The position numbers were made by a program, and so were the translations under genes. A stretch of DNA of 64,000 nt from NCBI RefSeq assembly GCF_007565055.1, contig NC_044560.1, forward strand, positions 91,641,295 to 91,705,294, in the 5' to 3' direction. Of this stretch, positions 11,943 through 23,819 are shown piece by piece. Under the pieces are notes generated by a model. That model was not told the DNA's origin, did not search any database, and worked only from the letters and a program-made list of their open reading frames with translations. Position 1 is the stretch's first letter; each line of letters starts with the position of its first letter. This DNA comes from Rhinopithecus roxellana. Its lineage: Eukaryota > Chordata > Mammalia > Primates > Cercopithecidae.

Positions 11943-12238
11943 CCTTTTTTTTTTTTTGGAGGTGGAGTCTCGCTCTGTTGCCAGGCTAGAGTTCTATGGC
12001 GCCATCTCGGATCACTGCAACCTCCGCCTCCCAGGTTCAAGCGATTCTCCTGCCACAGCCTCCTGAGTAGCTGGGACTACAGGCGTGTACCACCATGCCC
12101 AGCTAATTTTTGCATTTTTAGTGGAGACAGGGTTGCACCATGTTGGCCAGGATGGTCTTGATCTCTTCACCTCATGATCCGCCCGCCTCAGCCTCCCAAA
12201 GTGCTGGGATTACAGGCGTGAGCCACCATGCCCGGCCT
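11943..12238 (-). repeat. Alu
   Basis: Full-length Alu in the last intron, 340 bases before the finger exon. The duplicate at 16.2 kb lacks it, so it inserted after the duplication. Confidence 0.95.
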
Positions 12239-12578
12239 ATCTCCTGTGTGTTTGGCTGTCCTGTCCATTAATCACATTGCCACAATGGGCCCTCTTCATT
12301 TCATGAGCTAACCCTGTACCCTTGTTGAGCAGCCTTTTGACTTACTTTGTACCCTCACTCTACCTTGTGCCTATTTTACTGTCTTTCCACAGGTCACAAG
12401 TTAAGGCGTCTGTTCCCACACCCTCTTCAGCAGTTTTATTCTTAAAGCTCAGGAGGAGTGAGACAAATATAAGATTTCTTTCAGAATGAGATACTATATT
12501 TGAAACGATAGATGTTTTTCTCTATAACATGTTGGTGGGAAAAAGTAACTAGGAATGTTTTATTGTACTCCTTTTTAG

Positions 12579-13474
12579 AATCGGACTGCCCACTTGATGA
12601 ACCAGGGAAGCATCGGGAAAGCAAAGACAATTTTTTGAAGTCAGTTTTGCTCACATTCAATAAAATTCTGACTATGGAGAGAATCCACCATTATAATATG
12701 AGCACAAGTCTTAATCCAATGAGAAAAAAATCATATAAATCATTTGAGAAGCGTTTGCCACCTCATTTAGACTTATTTAATTACAATAGAAGTTATACTG
12801 GAGACAACGCTTATGAATGCAGTGAATGCGGCAAAGCCTTCAAAAGGAAGTTTCATTTCATTAGACATGAAAAAAATCATACAAGGAAAAAACCTTTTGA
12901 ATGCAATGACTGTGGAAAAGCCTATAGCAGGAAGGCACACCTTGTAACTCATCAGAAAATTCATAATGGAGAGAGACCCTTTGTGTGCAATGATTGTGGG
13001 AAGGCGTTTATGCATAAAGCCCAACTCGTAGTCCACCAGAGACTTCACACTGGAGAGAAGCCTTATGAGTGCAGTCAATGTGGGAAAACATTCACTTGGA
13101 ACTCCTCATTTAATCAGCACGTGAAATCTCATACACTTGAGAAGTCATTTGAATGTAAGGAATGTGGGAAAACCTTCAGGTATAGTTCATCCCTTTATAA
13201 ACATTCCAGATTTCATACAGGAGAGAAACCCTACCAGTGTATCATATGTGGCAAAGCTTTTGGCAACACATCTGTGCTTGTTACACACCAAAGAATTCAC
13301 ACAGGAGAGAAGCCTTATGGATGTATTGAATGTGGCAAAGCCTTCATCAAGAAGTCTCATCTCCTCAGACATCAGATAACTCATACAGGAGAGAAGCCCT
13401 ATGAATGTAACAGATGTGGGAAAGCATTTTCCCAGAAATCAAATCTTATTGTACATCAGAAAATTCATACATAA
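12579..13474 (+). CDS. ZNF684: ZNF684 zinc-finger exon (C-terminal part)
   Basis: Last coding exon. Acceptor TTTTTAG ends at 12578; it completes Glu80 and runs to TAA at 13472-13474. Joined with exons 1197-1211, 7948-8074 and 8991-9086 it gives 1134 bases, 377 residues; I recall 378 for human. Residues 80-157 are a finger-free spacer. Residues 158-377 are eight C2H2 fingers at a strict 28-residue spacing, the last ending at the C-terminus. All cysteines and histidines of C-x2-C-x12-H-x3-H are present. Predicted contact residues (-1,2,3,6) by finger: RFHR, RAHT, HAQV, WSSQ, YSSK, NSVT, KSHR, QSNV. Linkers after fingers 1, 2 and 4 depart from TGEKP (TRKKP, NGERP, TLEKS). The product should be a nuclear DNA-binding repressor; the DNA target is unknown to me. 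An in-frame ATG at 12512 is intronic. Confidence 0.95.
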
Positions 13475-13650
13475 TATTCACTTTATGAATATGAGGCTTT
13501 ATTAAATATTTGCTAAATCTTATTAAATACTAAAGAATTCATGGTGAGAAGTCTACAGTTTAAATGAATTTGGAAGAGTAGATTCCCATAAAAATCAATC
13601 AATGCCAATCATGTTCTGGAAGTGTTAATAAACTTTTTACAGAAAACATG
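13475..13650 (+). promoter_or_regulatory. ZNF684: ZNF684 3'UTR with poly(A) signal
   Basis: AT-rich sequence after the stop. The first consensus AATAAA is at 13627-13632, 153 bases past the stop. Further AATAAA copies begin near 13762, so a longer 3'UTR is possible. The flank to 14230 is unique AT-rich DNA that has a degenerate counterpart at 18.43-19.55 kb. Confidence 0.6.
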
Positions 13651-14230
13651 ACAGAAAACAACTATAAATAATAGAGCATAAAGCTTAGAAAGTAAGCGTA
13701 ACTTAAATAATCAAAGAACCAGTGGAAACTACATTTGCAATTCCTGACTTTTAATTTTTATAATAAAATAAATATGCAAGTGTGAGTATAAAATATATGC
13801 TTATACATTATATTAAATTATGCCTATTAAGAGTTTCTGCAGTAAATAACATTTTTTCTTCCAGTCTTAACATGCATAATTAAGTGAGAAAATGTGGTTT
13901 AATATGTCGTGTGAATTTCAGTAATACTTTCATCCATTTGCTGGCACTTTTAATGGGCGTGACAGTGTTACTGAATCTGAGTCTCCTTTAATTATACAAC
14001 TGAAGACTTCTTATTAAAATTCATATAAAGATGTTTTCCTATGTATGTAAATACCAGAACAAAAAATTTAACAAGACACTAATTGAGGAGAGAAAGGTAC
14101 TTGTATTCTGTATTACAATAAGTATTCAGTTGAGGAAAATAATTAAATATGTAAATAATTTGCACTTCAAATATTCCTGTTCGTTTTATTTTTCATTGGT
14201 ATAACTACGTAAGCTGTAAGGATAGCTTAA

Positions 14231-15204
14231 GTGGTTTTTTTTGTTTTGTTTTGTTTTTGACAGAGTCTCGCTCTATCCCCCAGGCTGGAGTGCAGTGGCG
14301 TGATCTCAGCTCACTGCAACCTCCACCTCCTGGGTTCAAGCTATTCTCCTGCTTCAGCCTCCCAACTGGCTGGCACTACGGGTGCGTGCCACCACACCTG
14401 GCTAATTTTTGTATTTTTAATAGAGACGGGGTTTTGCCATGTTGGCCAGGATGGTCTCAAACTCCTGACCTCATAATTTGCCCACCTCGGCCTCCCAAAG
14501 TGCTGGGATTACAGGCGTGAGCCACTGTGTACGGCCAGCTTAAGTGGTATTTAAGTGGGGTATCATCTGTATTTTATTTTAATAAGGTAGGGTCTCATGA
14601 TACTTTCCAACTTTTGAGGACAGTTTTGGGGATTTTGTTGTTTTGTTTGTTTGTTTGAGGCGGAGTCTCGCTCTGTCACCCAGGCTGGAGTGCAATGGCG
14701 CCATCTCGGGTTCACGCCATTCTCCCGCCTCAGCCTCCTGAGTAGCTGGGACTACAAGCGCCCACCACCACTCCCGGCTATTTTTGTTTTTGTATTTTTA
14801 GTAGAGACGGGATTTCACTGTGTTAGCCAGCATGGTCTCGATCTTCTGACCTCGTGATCTTCCCGCGTCGGCCTCCTGAAGTGCTGGGATTACAGGCATG
14901 AGCCACCACGCCTGGCCTTTTGTTATTGTTTTATAGAGACAAGGCCTTACTCTGTTCCTGAGGCTTGAGCGCAATGGCACAATCATAGCCCACTGTAACT
15001 GTGAATTTCTGGGTTTAAGCATTCCTCCCACCTCAGCCTCTTAAGTAGCTAAGACTACAGGTGCAAGCCACCAGACCTGGCTAATTTTTTATTTTTTGTA
15101 GAGAAGGCATCTCACTATGTTGCCTAGGCTGGTCTTGAACTCCTGGCCTCTAGCGATCCTCCTGCCTGTCATCCCCCTTCAGCCTCCCAAAGCGCTGGGA
15201 TTAC

Positions 15205-15242
<38 letters not shown>
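14231..15242 (-). repeat. Three consecutive Alus and a T-run
   Basis: Minus-strand Alus at 14231-14536, 14648-14916 and 14920-15207. The last is old and J-like. A 33-base T-run at 15210-15242 follows; it sits at the 5' side of the third Alu, so it is probably the tail of a vanished or converted element. Confidence 0.88.
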
Positions 15243-15247
<5 letters not shown>

Positions 15248-16150
15248 AGTCAATACATGTTTAGCTCCGAAGATGCCTGGAATTTTCCTTATGAACAGCA
15301 TAGTCATCATTAATGAAGATGAAAACTTGTTAGAAAAGAGCAAGTTTTTCTGTGTAGCAACTTTGGAATGTGACATTTTGTAAATTCTACATATTCCCTT
15401 CAAGGATTAATTAGTCATTATTTAAAGTTTTCTTGCTGTCCACAATATTCCTTGGTAATGCCAAAAAACTTTCATGTCTTTTCTTGAATGGTGACAAAAC
15501 TTAGACTTGAACCTAAATTCAGAAATCAAGCCTTTTAAGTTTAAGCTCAGTTACAATTATATTGCACTGTTTTCTTTCATTAGCCATTTTTTGAAAGAGT
15601 AGTGTTGGGTAATAACTATAAATGATAGTGCTTTTTTGAATAAGCATACTGGGACTTTAAAGATCTAAATTAAATCTTGTCTTTCTAAGTTATTTTAGGA
15701 GGTTATATGCTAATTTCATTTATGAGGTCATTCCAGAATTTCTGGAACCTTCTTTTCAGGGAGTTGTCTTCACAATTAGTATGCCAGCCACACAGGAAAA
15801 TCTTGGTATTTATAGTCACAGGACTTGCCTTTTTTCAGCTCAGGAGTTTTCTGTCATTTCTTACATGAAGTCCTCACTTCAGCCTATGTAGTGCTTACCA
15901 TTTCCATTCTGTCTCTCCTTCCCCTGCCTGTAACCCTCATCTGAGAAGCTCCAAACTACACAGAAAAAGGAAGAGAGATGGGGGCAGGAGGCTCCACTGT
16001 TGCTGCATGGTATGAGATGCCCCTGAAAGAGCAGCTATGTAGGTCAAGGTGGCAAGAAGTGTGCATTAGTCTGCTCTACAGCTTACTGGAAATAAAATGT
16101 AGCCAGGACATTTAAATTGTAATACATCAGGATGTCTGTATGTGGTTTCA
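15243..16150. other. Unique AT-rich sequence
   Basis: About 0.9 kb in which I recognise no exon or repeat. Confidence 0.4.
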
Positions 16151-17110
16151 TAATTTTGTTTGCTCCCAAACAAATGAATTTTACCTAGAAATGGAGTGGG
16201 AGAAATTTCTACAAATATGCCTTAGCTGTAGTTTGGATGGAGTCAGAGGCTGAGGCTATGAGAAGGTGCCTATAATAAGAGGGAGTTAGTGGCTGACAAT
16301 TTGCTTGGTGGTTGTGTGCAAGATGAGTAAGAGGGGAAAGACCAGTGTATGAAGAAGACTAAGGAAAATCCTAACAGGACAATTTAATATTTGGAAATTG
16401 TGAACCTTGACTCTCCAACTCCAAACCAATCCACCTCCTCTCATTTCCCCATCATGCCTTTATCTCCTTGTTTTGATTACCCTCCTTACTCATCCTTCTG
16501 AGATGGCTTACCCAGTTCTCAGAGTTCACCCTGCATCCTTGTTAAAAATTTTTTTTAAAATTCTTTTATCGTCATTATAACTTTGTATCTATTTCACCAT
16601 CTTTCACAGGTTGGAAAGTATTGTTTCTAACTTTAAAAAAGCTATGTGATGGGGAATGATAGTTCATGCCTGTGATAGCAGCACTTTGAGAGGCCAAGGC
16701 GGGAGGATCACTTGAGCCCAGGAGTTTGAGACCACCCTGGACAACATAGTGAGAACCCCATCTCTACAAAAGGGAAAAAAATGAGCCAGCTGTGTGCACA
16801 CCTCTAGTCCTCCCAGGAGGATAGGGGGCAGCTGAGGATTGCTTGAGCCTGGGAGGTCGAGGCTGCAGTGAGCCATGTTTGCGCCACTGCACTCCAACCT
16901 GGGTGGCAGAGCAAGATTGTCTAAAAAAAAAAAAAAAGCTACTTGTTTTCATTATTGTCAGGTTTCCGGACCCCTATTTTAGCAGTGTTTTCTTAAAGCC
17001 CAGGGGCAAGGCAAATGCAGGATTCTGTTTTGTTTTGTTGCCCAGAATGGTAATGAAAATGATCATCTGTGGGGTAGGTGGTAATGAGATGGAGGAGATA
17101 TTTTCACCTT
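16151..17110 (+). pseudogene. Degenerate duplicate of the ZNF684 last intron
   Basis: This stretch aligns in order with 11650-12500, just before the ZNF684 finger exon. Anchors: acaaatgaatttta near 16168 against acaaatgaattcta near 11661; tttcacaggttggaaagt at about 16602 against ccacaggtcacaagt at about 12387; tcttaaagcccaggggcaag at 16991 against tcttaaagctcaggaggagt near 12440. Identity by eye in the anchors is about 75-85%. A plus-strand Alu (16647-16938) interrupts it. It ends before the place where the finger exon should be; the matching downstream flank resumes at about 18430. Confidence 0.65.
16647..16938 (+). repeat. Alu
   Basis: Diverged Alu inside the duplicate of the ZNF684 intron, absent from the original copy. 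Confidence 0.9.
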
Positions 17111-17132
17111 TTGTCCAGACCTGAAACCAGAA

Positions 17133-17136
<4 letters not shown>

Positions 17137-17167
<31 letters not shown>

Positions 17168-17187
17168 CTGTGTGTGTGCGTGTGTGA
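17137..17187. repeat. (TG)n microsatellite
   Basis: About 50 bases of alternating TG with three interruptions. Alternating purine-pyrimidine of this length can adopt Z-DNA; here it occupies part of the gap where the duplicated finger exon is missing. Confidence 0.95.
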
Positions 17188-17224
17188 AGTGCTAAAAAAA
17201 TGACATGAAGTGTACCCTATCAAA

Positions 17225-17983
17225 TTTTTTTTGAGACGGAGTCTCGCTCTGTCGCCCAGGCTGGAGTGCAGTGGCTCAATCTCCACTCACTGCAAGCTCT
17301 GCCTCCCGGGTTAACGCCATTTTCCTGCCTCAGCCTCCTGTATAGCTGGGACTACAGGTGCCTGCCACCGTGCCCGGCTAATTTTTGTATTTTTTTAGTA
17401 GAGACAGGGTTTCACCGTGTTAGCCAGGATGGTCTTGATCTCCTGACCTCGTGATCCACCCATCTCGGCCTCCCAAAGTGCTGGGATTACAGGTGTGAGC
17501 CACCGCGCCCGGCCCCATCAAAATTTTAAGTGAACAGCACGTTATTGTTTACTAGATGCACTTCATTGTAGAGCAGATCTCTAGAACTTTTTCATCTTGC
17601 ATGACTGAAACTGAGTAGCCATTGAACAATGCCCCATTTCTAACCCTTCCAACCCCTGGCAACCACCATTTTACTTAACTGATTCGGTAAGTTTGAGATG
17701 GGGTCTCACTCTGTCACCCGGGCTGGAGTGCAGTGGCGCGATCATAGCTCACTGCAGCTTCAACTCCTGGGCTCAAGTAATCCTCCCTCCTCAGCTTCTT
17801 GAGTAGCTGGAATCATAGCTGCATATCACTATGCCTGCTTAAAAAAGTTTTTGTTTTTGTTTTTTTGGTACAGACTGGGTCTTGTTTTGTTGCCCAGGCT
17901 GGTCTCAAACTCCTGGCTTCAAGTGATCCTCCCGCCTCAGCCTCCTGAGGTTCTGGGATTATAAGCGTGAGCCACCCCATCCA
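17225..17983 (-). repeat. Two Alus flanking an L1M piece
   Basis: A Y/S-like Alu at 17225-17514 and an old J-like Alu at 17690-17983, both minus. Between and after them is L1M. Confidence 0.9.
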
Positions 17984-18390
17984 ACTGACTACACCTAATT
18001 CTTAAGGATCATTCACACTGTAGCCTATGACAGAATTTCCTTTTTTTTTAAGGCTGAATTATTCCACTGTATTTATATCCCACGTTGTCTTTATTCAACC
18101 ATTGATGGACATTTAGGTTGTTTGCAATTCTTGGCTATTGTGAGTAATGCTACTATGAACATGGGAGAGCAAATATCCCTTTGGGATCCTGTTTTCAATT
18201 CTTTTGGATAAATACCCAGAAGTGGGATTGCTGCATCATATGGTAGCTGTATCTTTAATTCTTTGAAGAGCCTTTATATTGTTTTCCGTAGCAGCTTGAC
18301 CATTTTACATTCCCACCTTTAGCGTTCAAGGGTTCCAGTTTCTCCACATCCTTGCCAACACTCGTTATTTCTTGTTTTCTGTAAGTGATA
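17515..18390 (-). repeat. Old L1 (L1M) 3' portion
   Basis: Reverse-complement L1M at 17515-17690 and 18030-18390, for example attgatggacatttaggttg and ggataaatacccagaagtgg. With the two Alus it fills the gap where the duplicate of the finger exon would be. Confidence 0.85.
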
Positions 18391-18429
18391 TTACTGATTT
18401 TATTGAAAAGATTTCAGAAAATTTTGAGT

Positions 18430-19555
18430 TATAAGTAGACAGTTTTAATGTAGAGTGTAAAGCTTAGGAAATTGTGAGGAATTGAATATGAGGCTTCAGA
18501 TGGACTATAATTACATGTATGCACTGCCCTGATTTATTTTTTATACAAATTATAGAAATATCTGCATTGCTTCAAAATTTGTATAACTGTAGGTTTGAAA
18601 TATGTCATGCACTTTATATAAAATTTTATCTATTATGATAATGGTTGTACAACATTATGACTGTACTTAGTGCCAGTGAATGATACACTTAAAAATGGTT
18701 AAAATCTTAAATCTTATTTACATTTTAACACGATTTTTAAAAATGCTCCCAAAATTGGGTCTATTAAAAGTCTCTGGCCAGGCATGGTGGATCACCTGAG
18801 GTCAGAAGTTTGAGACCAGCCTGGCCAACATGGTGAAACCCCGTCTCTACTAAAAATACAAAAATTAGCCGGGCGTGGTGGTGGGTGCTGTAGTCCCAGC
18901 TACTCAGGAGGCTGAGGCAGGAGAATTGCTTGAACCTGGAAGGTGGAGGTTGCAGTGAGCTGAGATCGTACCACTGCACTCTAGCCTGGGGGACAGAGTG
19001 AGACTCCATTTCAAAAAAAAAGAGTCTCTGGTAAACACCTTATCTCTTCAAATCCTAAAAATCACCATTTGCATAATTGCCAAGTGTAAGTGAAAGAATA
19101 TGATTTATTATGTAGTATGAATTTCATCTCTATGAACTTCATTTCTAACCATTTCCTGGTGCCAGTCAATAGATGTGACCGTTGTTACTGAGCATTCTTG
19201 AACCTCCTTTAGATAACAGAAGTCAGAGACAGTCACATAGTCTTCTACTGCCTCTGCTCAGCCGAGAGCACTGTAATATGTTTTCTTCTCTATGCAAACC
19301 ACCAAAGGGAGTGTGTGTATGTATGTACGTGTGCATATACATATATTTAATCCTGATTAACAAGATACTGAAGAAAGAAAGCAGCTGTGTTCTGTACTAC
19401 TTTAAGCATTTAGTACAGGAAAAGAGGCATTTCTGCAGGTAAATAGTTTTATAAATATAACTCATCCTGTTTCACTGCTGTAGCTACATATGTAGGAGTA
19501 AACCTACAGGAGGTCAAGCGGCATGTAACTAGGGAACTCCTATATTTAGTTTAGA
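18430..19555 (+). pseudogene. Degenerate duplicate of the ZNF684 3' flank
   Basis: This aligns in order with 13660-14240. Anchors: tagagtgtaaagcttaggaa (about 18451) against tagagcataaagcttagaaa (about 13682); tgcataatt near 19070 against 13872; ttgttactgagcattcttga near 19183 against gtgttactgaatctgagtct near 13965; aacaagatactgaagaaaga near 19359 against aacaagacactaattgagga near 14070. No finger codons remain upstream of it. A + strand Alu lacking part of its left arm lies at 18775-19022. Confidence 0.65.
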
Positions 19556-19897
19556 AAAATTAGTATGATACTTTGCAGAAACTTCTGGAAGAAAATTAAT
19601 TAGCATTATATTAGAAAGGAATTTAGAATGAGGGAATGAATAGGTCTTTGCATCGACAAACGTGCTATGATTGAAAGGCAAATAACTGGTCAGGGCTTGT
19701 GACTCTTCTTCCCTAATCAGGGAAATGTTCATGATATTTGAATTAAAAAATGTTAAGAAAAAAGTTACAGAGAATATCCTGATTTTAAAAAGTTTTATAT
19801 ACATATGTATTCCAAAATGTAAGTAGTAGTAACTTTTGGGTGATGTGATTATATATTTTGTACTTTTTCTACATCTTCTCTAATTATATATAATATT

Positions 19898-19900
<3 letters not shown>
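19556..19900. other. AT-rich sequence, nothing recognised
   Basis: A 91-codon minus-strand open frame here (19529-19804) has no family signature and low-complexity composition; I do not call it a gene. Confidence 0.4.
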
Positions 19901-19901
<1 letters not shown>

Positions 19902-19942
<41 letters not shown>

Positions 19943-20967
19943 AGACAGGGTGTCACTCTGTTGCCTAGGCTGGAGAGCAGAGGTGTAAATAGGGTCACTG
20001 CAGGCTGGACCTCCCTGGGCTCAGGTGATTCTCCCACTTCAGCCTGCTGAGTAGCTGGGACTACAGGCACATACCACCATGGCCAGTTGATTTTTGTATT
20101 TTTGGTAGAGATGGGGATTCACCATGTTGCCCAGGCTGGTCTCGAACTCCTGGGCTCAAGAGGTCTGCCCACCTCAGCCTTCCAAAATGCAGGGATTACA
20201 GGTGTGAACCACTGTACCTGGCCTTAGCACTTTTCTTATCATAAAATAAAAATGATATATATATAGCAAATGAAATGTTATTCCCTTTGCAGGGGTAGGA
20301 GCTATACTTGAAATGTTTGTTGTTTCCTTTTCTTTTCTTTCTTTTTCTTTTTCTTTTGAGATGAAGTTTCACTCTTGTCTCCCAGGCTTGAGTGCAGTGG
20401 CGCCATCTCGACTCATTGCAACCTCTGCCTCCCAGGTTCAAGCAAGTCTCCTGCCTCAGCCTCCCAAGTAGCTGGGATTACAGGTGCCTGCCACTACAGC
20501 TCGCTAACTTTTTGTATTTTTAGTAGAGATGGGGTTTCCCCATGTTGACCAGGCTGGTCTTGAACTCCTGACCTCAGGTGATCCACCTGCCTCAGCCTTC
20601 CAAAGTGTTGGGATTACAGGTGTGAGCCACCACACCCAGCCGAAATGTTTGTTGTTTTCATCAAATTTTCTTTTCTTTTCTTTTCTTTCTGACATGGAGT
20701 TTTACTCTTGTTGCTGGAGTGCAATGGCGTGGTCATGGTTCACTGCAACCTCTGTCTCCCGGGTTCAAGAGATTCTCCTGCCTCAGCCTCCCGAGTAGCT
20801 GGGATTACAGGGGCCTGCCACTATGGCCGACTAGTTTTTGTATTTTTAGTAGAGACGGGGTTTCACCATGTTGGCAAGGCTGGTCTCAAGCTTCTGACCT
20901 CAGGTGATCTGCCTGCCTTGGCCTCCCAAAGTGCTGGGATTACAGGCGTGAGCCACCATGCCCGGCC
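19902..20967 (-). repeat. Three Alus in tandem array
   Basis: Minus-strand Alus at 19902-20224 (with a T tail of about 40), 20350-20641 and 20688-20967. The last two have TTTTC-type variant tails. The tail of the second and the gap before the third share gaaatgtttgttgttt, a target duplication. Confidence 0.92.
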
Positions 20968-21466
20968 CAAATTTCCTTTCCATGGATGAATGGTAATGAT
21001 AAGAACCATCCACAGCCTAGGAAAAAAAAGTCATAATTTAAGTATTCTAGCCTAGAAATACAAGCTGTCAAACTAGTGGGCAAGATAAGAGGCTTAGAGT
21101 TGCTGATGTAATTATTTTATATAAAAAGAATATACAGCAGTCAGAAAATCTTTAGCCAAGTGAATAGAGAGTACAACTATACTGCACACACATTCTAGAA
21201 GAGAAAAATATGGAGAAGAACCAGAGATCATACTTTCTATATGTAAGTTCAAGTAGATCGTAGGCTAAGAGGTTTCATTTATATCAGCAACCAATTTATG
21301 TGTGTCTGTATTATTCAATGTAGGATCGTTATAGATATGAGGCATTTTAACACTGCAGATGATTTTTCAGTATTATCTGAGGTGGTATAGTCATAGATGC
21401 ACTTGATCTTGCTTATTTTCTCATAGCTAAAATAAACTCTACGGTTGGGCATTAAAAACTACGGTT
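20968..21466. other. Unique sequence
   Basis: No coding region or repeat recognised; possibly continuous with 21770-22235 before the AluY inserted. Confidence 0.4.
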
Positions 21467-21766
21467 TTGGCTGGGTGTGGTGGCTCATGCCTGTAATCCC
21501 AGCACTTTGGGAGGCCGAGGTGGGCAGATCACAAGGTCAGGAGATCGAGACCATCCTGGCTAACACGGTGAAACCCCGTCTCTACTAAAAATGCAAAAAA
21601 TTAGCCGGGCGTGGCGGCGGGCACCTGTAGTCCCAGCTACTTGGGAGGCTGAGGCAGGAGAATGGTGTGAACCCGGGAGGCGGAGCTTGCAGTGAGCCGA
21701 GATCGCAGCCACTGCACTCCAGCCTGGGCAACTGAGTAAGACTCCGTCTCAAAAAAAAAAAAAAAA
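21467..21766 (+). repeat. AluY
   Basis: Full-length, little-diverged Alu with an exact target duplication AAAAACTACGGTTTT on both sides. Confidence 0.97.
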
Positions 21767-23113
21767 CAAAAAACTACGGTTTTAGGCATTTAAGCAGTAA
21801 GAAGTTTCTATTCTATTTAGAAATAAATTTTACAAAATAACAATGTAACCAGTATGATTATTCATTATTAACTAAGAACAAAGCCAATTTTATGTGTGTA
21901 CCTGAGTACATTTATAAAGCAAACTCCTTAGCAAAATATTGTCAAGCTTCCTATATTCAAACTAAGTCAAAATATTAAAAATCTCTGTATTTTGGAGACC
22001 AACTTAAATATGTTCATTTTCACAACCAGCTCCCAAAAACTTGTCAAAATTAAGAATTGAAAATGATAGCTACCATGTGAATATATCTAATTACTGGGAA
22101 TTTACTTTGATCAGCTTTGGTTCTGAAGTTGCTATGTCTCTAGATTTAGTAATTTTGCATTAATTGACTGTACTGCAATGAATGGGTTTGTGATGATTCA
22201 GGTACAAGATTGAGACAGTGGATTCAGAATTTATGGGTTTTTTTTTTTTTTTTTGAGACAGAGTCTCGCTCTGTCATCCAGGCTGGAGTGCGGTGATACA
22301 ATCCTGGCTCACTGCACCTCCGCCTCCCAGATACTAGTGATTCTCCTGCCTCAGCCTCGTGCGTAGCTGGGATTACAGGTGCACACCACCACGCCTGGCT
22401 AATTTTCATATTTTTAGTAGAGACAGGGTTTCACCATGTTGGCCAGGCTGGTCTCAAACTCCTGACCTTGTGATCTGCCCACTTCAGCCTCCCAAGGTGC
22501 TCGGAATACAGGTATGAGGCACCGCGCCTGGCCCAGAATATATGTTTTAAATGTGCCTTTAAGTAAAACATATAATACAGAGTTTTAGAAAACAAGGGTT
22601 ACAATTATTATGGACTAAACATTCATTATGTTGATGCATGAATTTCAAGACTGAAAAATCACTAGTGAATTATTTCAAAGCTTTAAAAAAGACAGTGAAT
22701 TTCATTCTGCATCATCTCTCAGTGCAACTTAATCTTTCTTCTTAGAACCATAATAAATACAAATAACCACACTAAAAGATCTAGCACATTCTTATTCACA
22801 CGTTTTATAGTGCAGTAACTGGGAAGGAAAGTACTGGCTTTTAAGTAATCCTACAAAACAATTTCAGTTGATAGAACACCTGCCTACTTATTGGCAAAAC
22901 TACCAGTTCTTATGAAGGGTATTTTAATGCTTAGCAGCTCTATTGAGGTGTGAATGCAGCTAAGTTTGCACTTGCTGGTTAGTCTATAAGACGGTCCAAG
23001 TATCTACAAATTGCCTTGAAAATAGGAATGATATCTTCTGGATCAAATGAAAACTTTACATGTTGTGAAAATGAGGATCAAAAGACTGTCAGTATGATTT
23101 ATTAGAAGGGTTT
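21767..23113. other. Unique sequence with one Alu; possible mRNA remnant on the minus strand
   Basis: A minus-strand Alu lies at 22236-22533. On the minus strand, 22988-23065 reads as 25 codons ending FDPEDIIPIFKAICRYLDRL-I-D then TAA, followed by AT-rich DNA that could be a 3'UTR. I do not recognise a parent, and the open stretch is short enough to be chance. Confidence 0.3.
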
Positions 23114-23412
23114 TGGGCCAGGCACAATGGTTCATGCCTGTAATCTCAGCATTTTGGGAGGCTGAGGTTGGAGGATTGCCTGAGCGCAGGAGTTTGAGAC
23201 CAGCCTAGGCAACATAGGGAGACCCTTTCTCTACAAAAAAACAAAAAAAATTAGCTGGGTATGGTGGTATGCACCTGTGGTCCCAGCAATTAAGGAGGCT
23301 GAGGTAGGAGGATTGCTTGAGCCCTGGAGTTTGAGACTGCAGTGAGCCATGATCACACCACTGCAGTCCAGTCTGGGCAACAAAGCATGAGACCCTGTGT
23401 GAGACCCTGTCT

Positions 23413-23458
<46 letters not shown>

Positions 23459-23819
23459 AGAAGGATTCCGAACTCCTAAACAACACATATGGTTATTGTC
23501 TTTAAAAATTAATGCACGTGGCCAGGCGTGGTGGCTCACGCCTGTAATCCCAGCTCTTTGGGAGGTGGAGGCGGGCGGATCACCTGAGGTCGGGAGTTCA
23601 AGACCAGCCTGACCAACATGGAGAAACCCTGTCTCTACTAAAAATACAAAATTAGCCGGCCATGGTAGTGGGCACCTGTAATCCCAGCTACTCGGGAGGC
23701 TGAGGCAGGAGAATTGCTTGAACCTAGGAGGTGGAGGTTGCAGTGAGCCGAGATCGTGCTATTGCACTCCAGCCTGGGCAACAAGAGTGAAACTCCATCT
23801 CAAAAAAAAAAAAAAAAAA
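23114..23819 (+). repeat. Two Alus
   Basis: Alus at 23114-23455 (A tail of about 45 and a repeated gagaccctgt unit before it) and 23519-23819. Flanks of the second share attaatgcacgtg / attaatgcatgta, a target duplication. Confidence 0.95.

Noticed and set aside
12512..12578. In-frame ATG extending the finger exon upstream
   Set aside because: Lies in the intron before a good acceptor; the protein continues from the KRAB B exon in matching phase.
12773..13384. Overlapping open frames on the minus strand and another frame inside the finger exon
   Set aside because: Shadows of the repetitive ZNF684 finger coding sequence.
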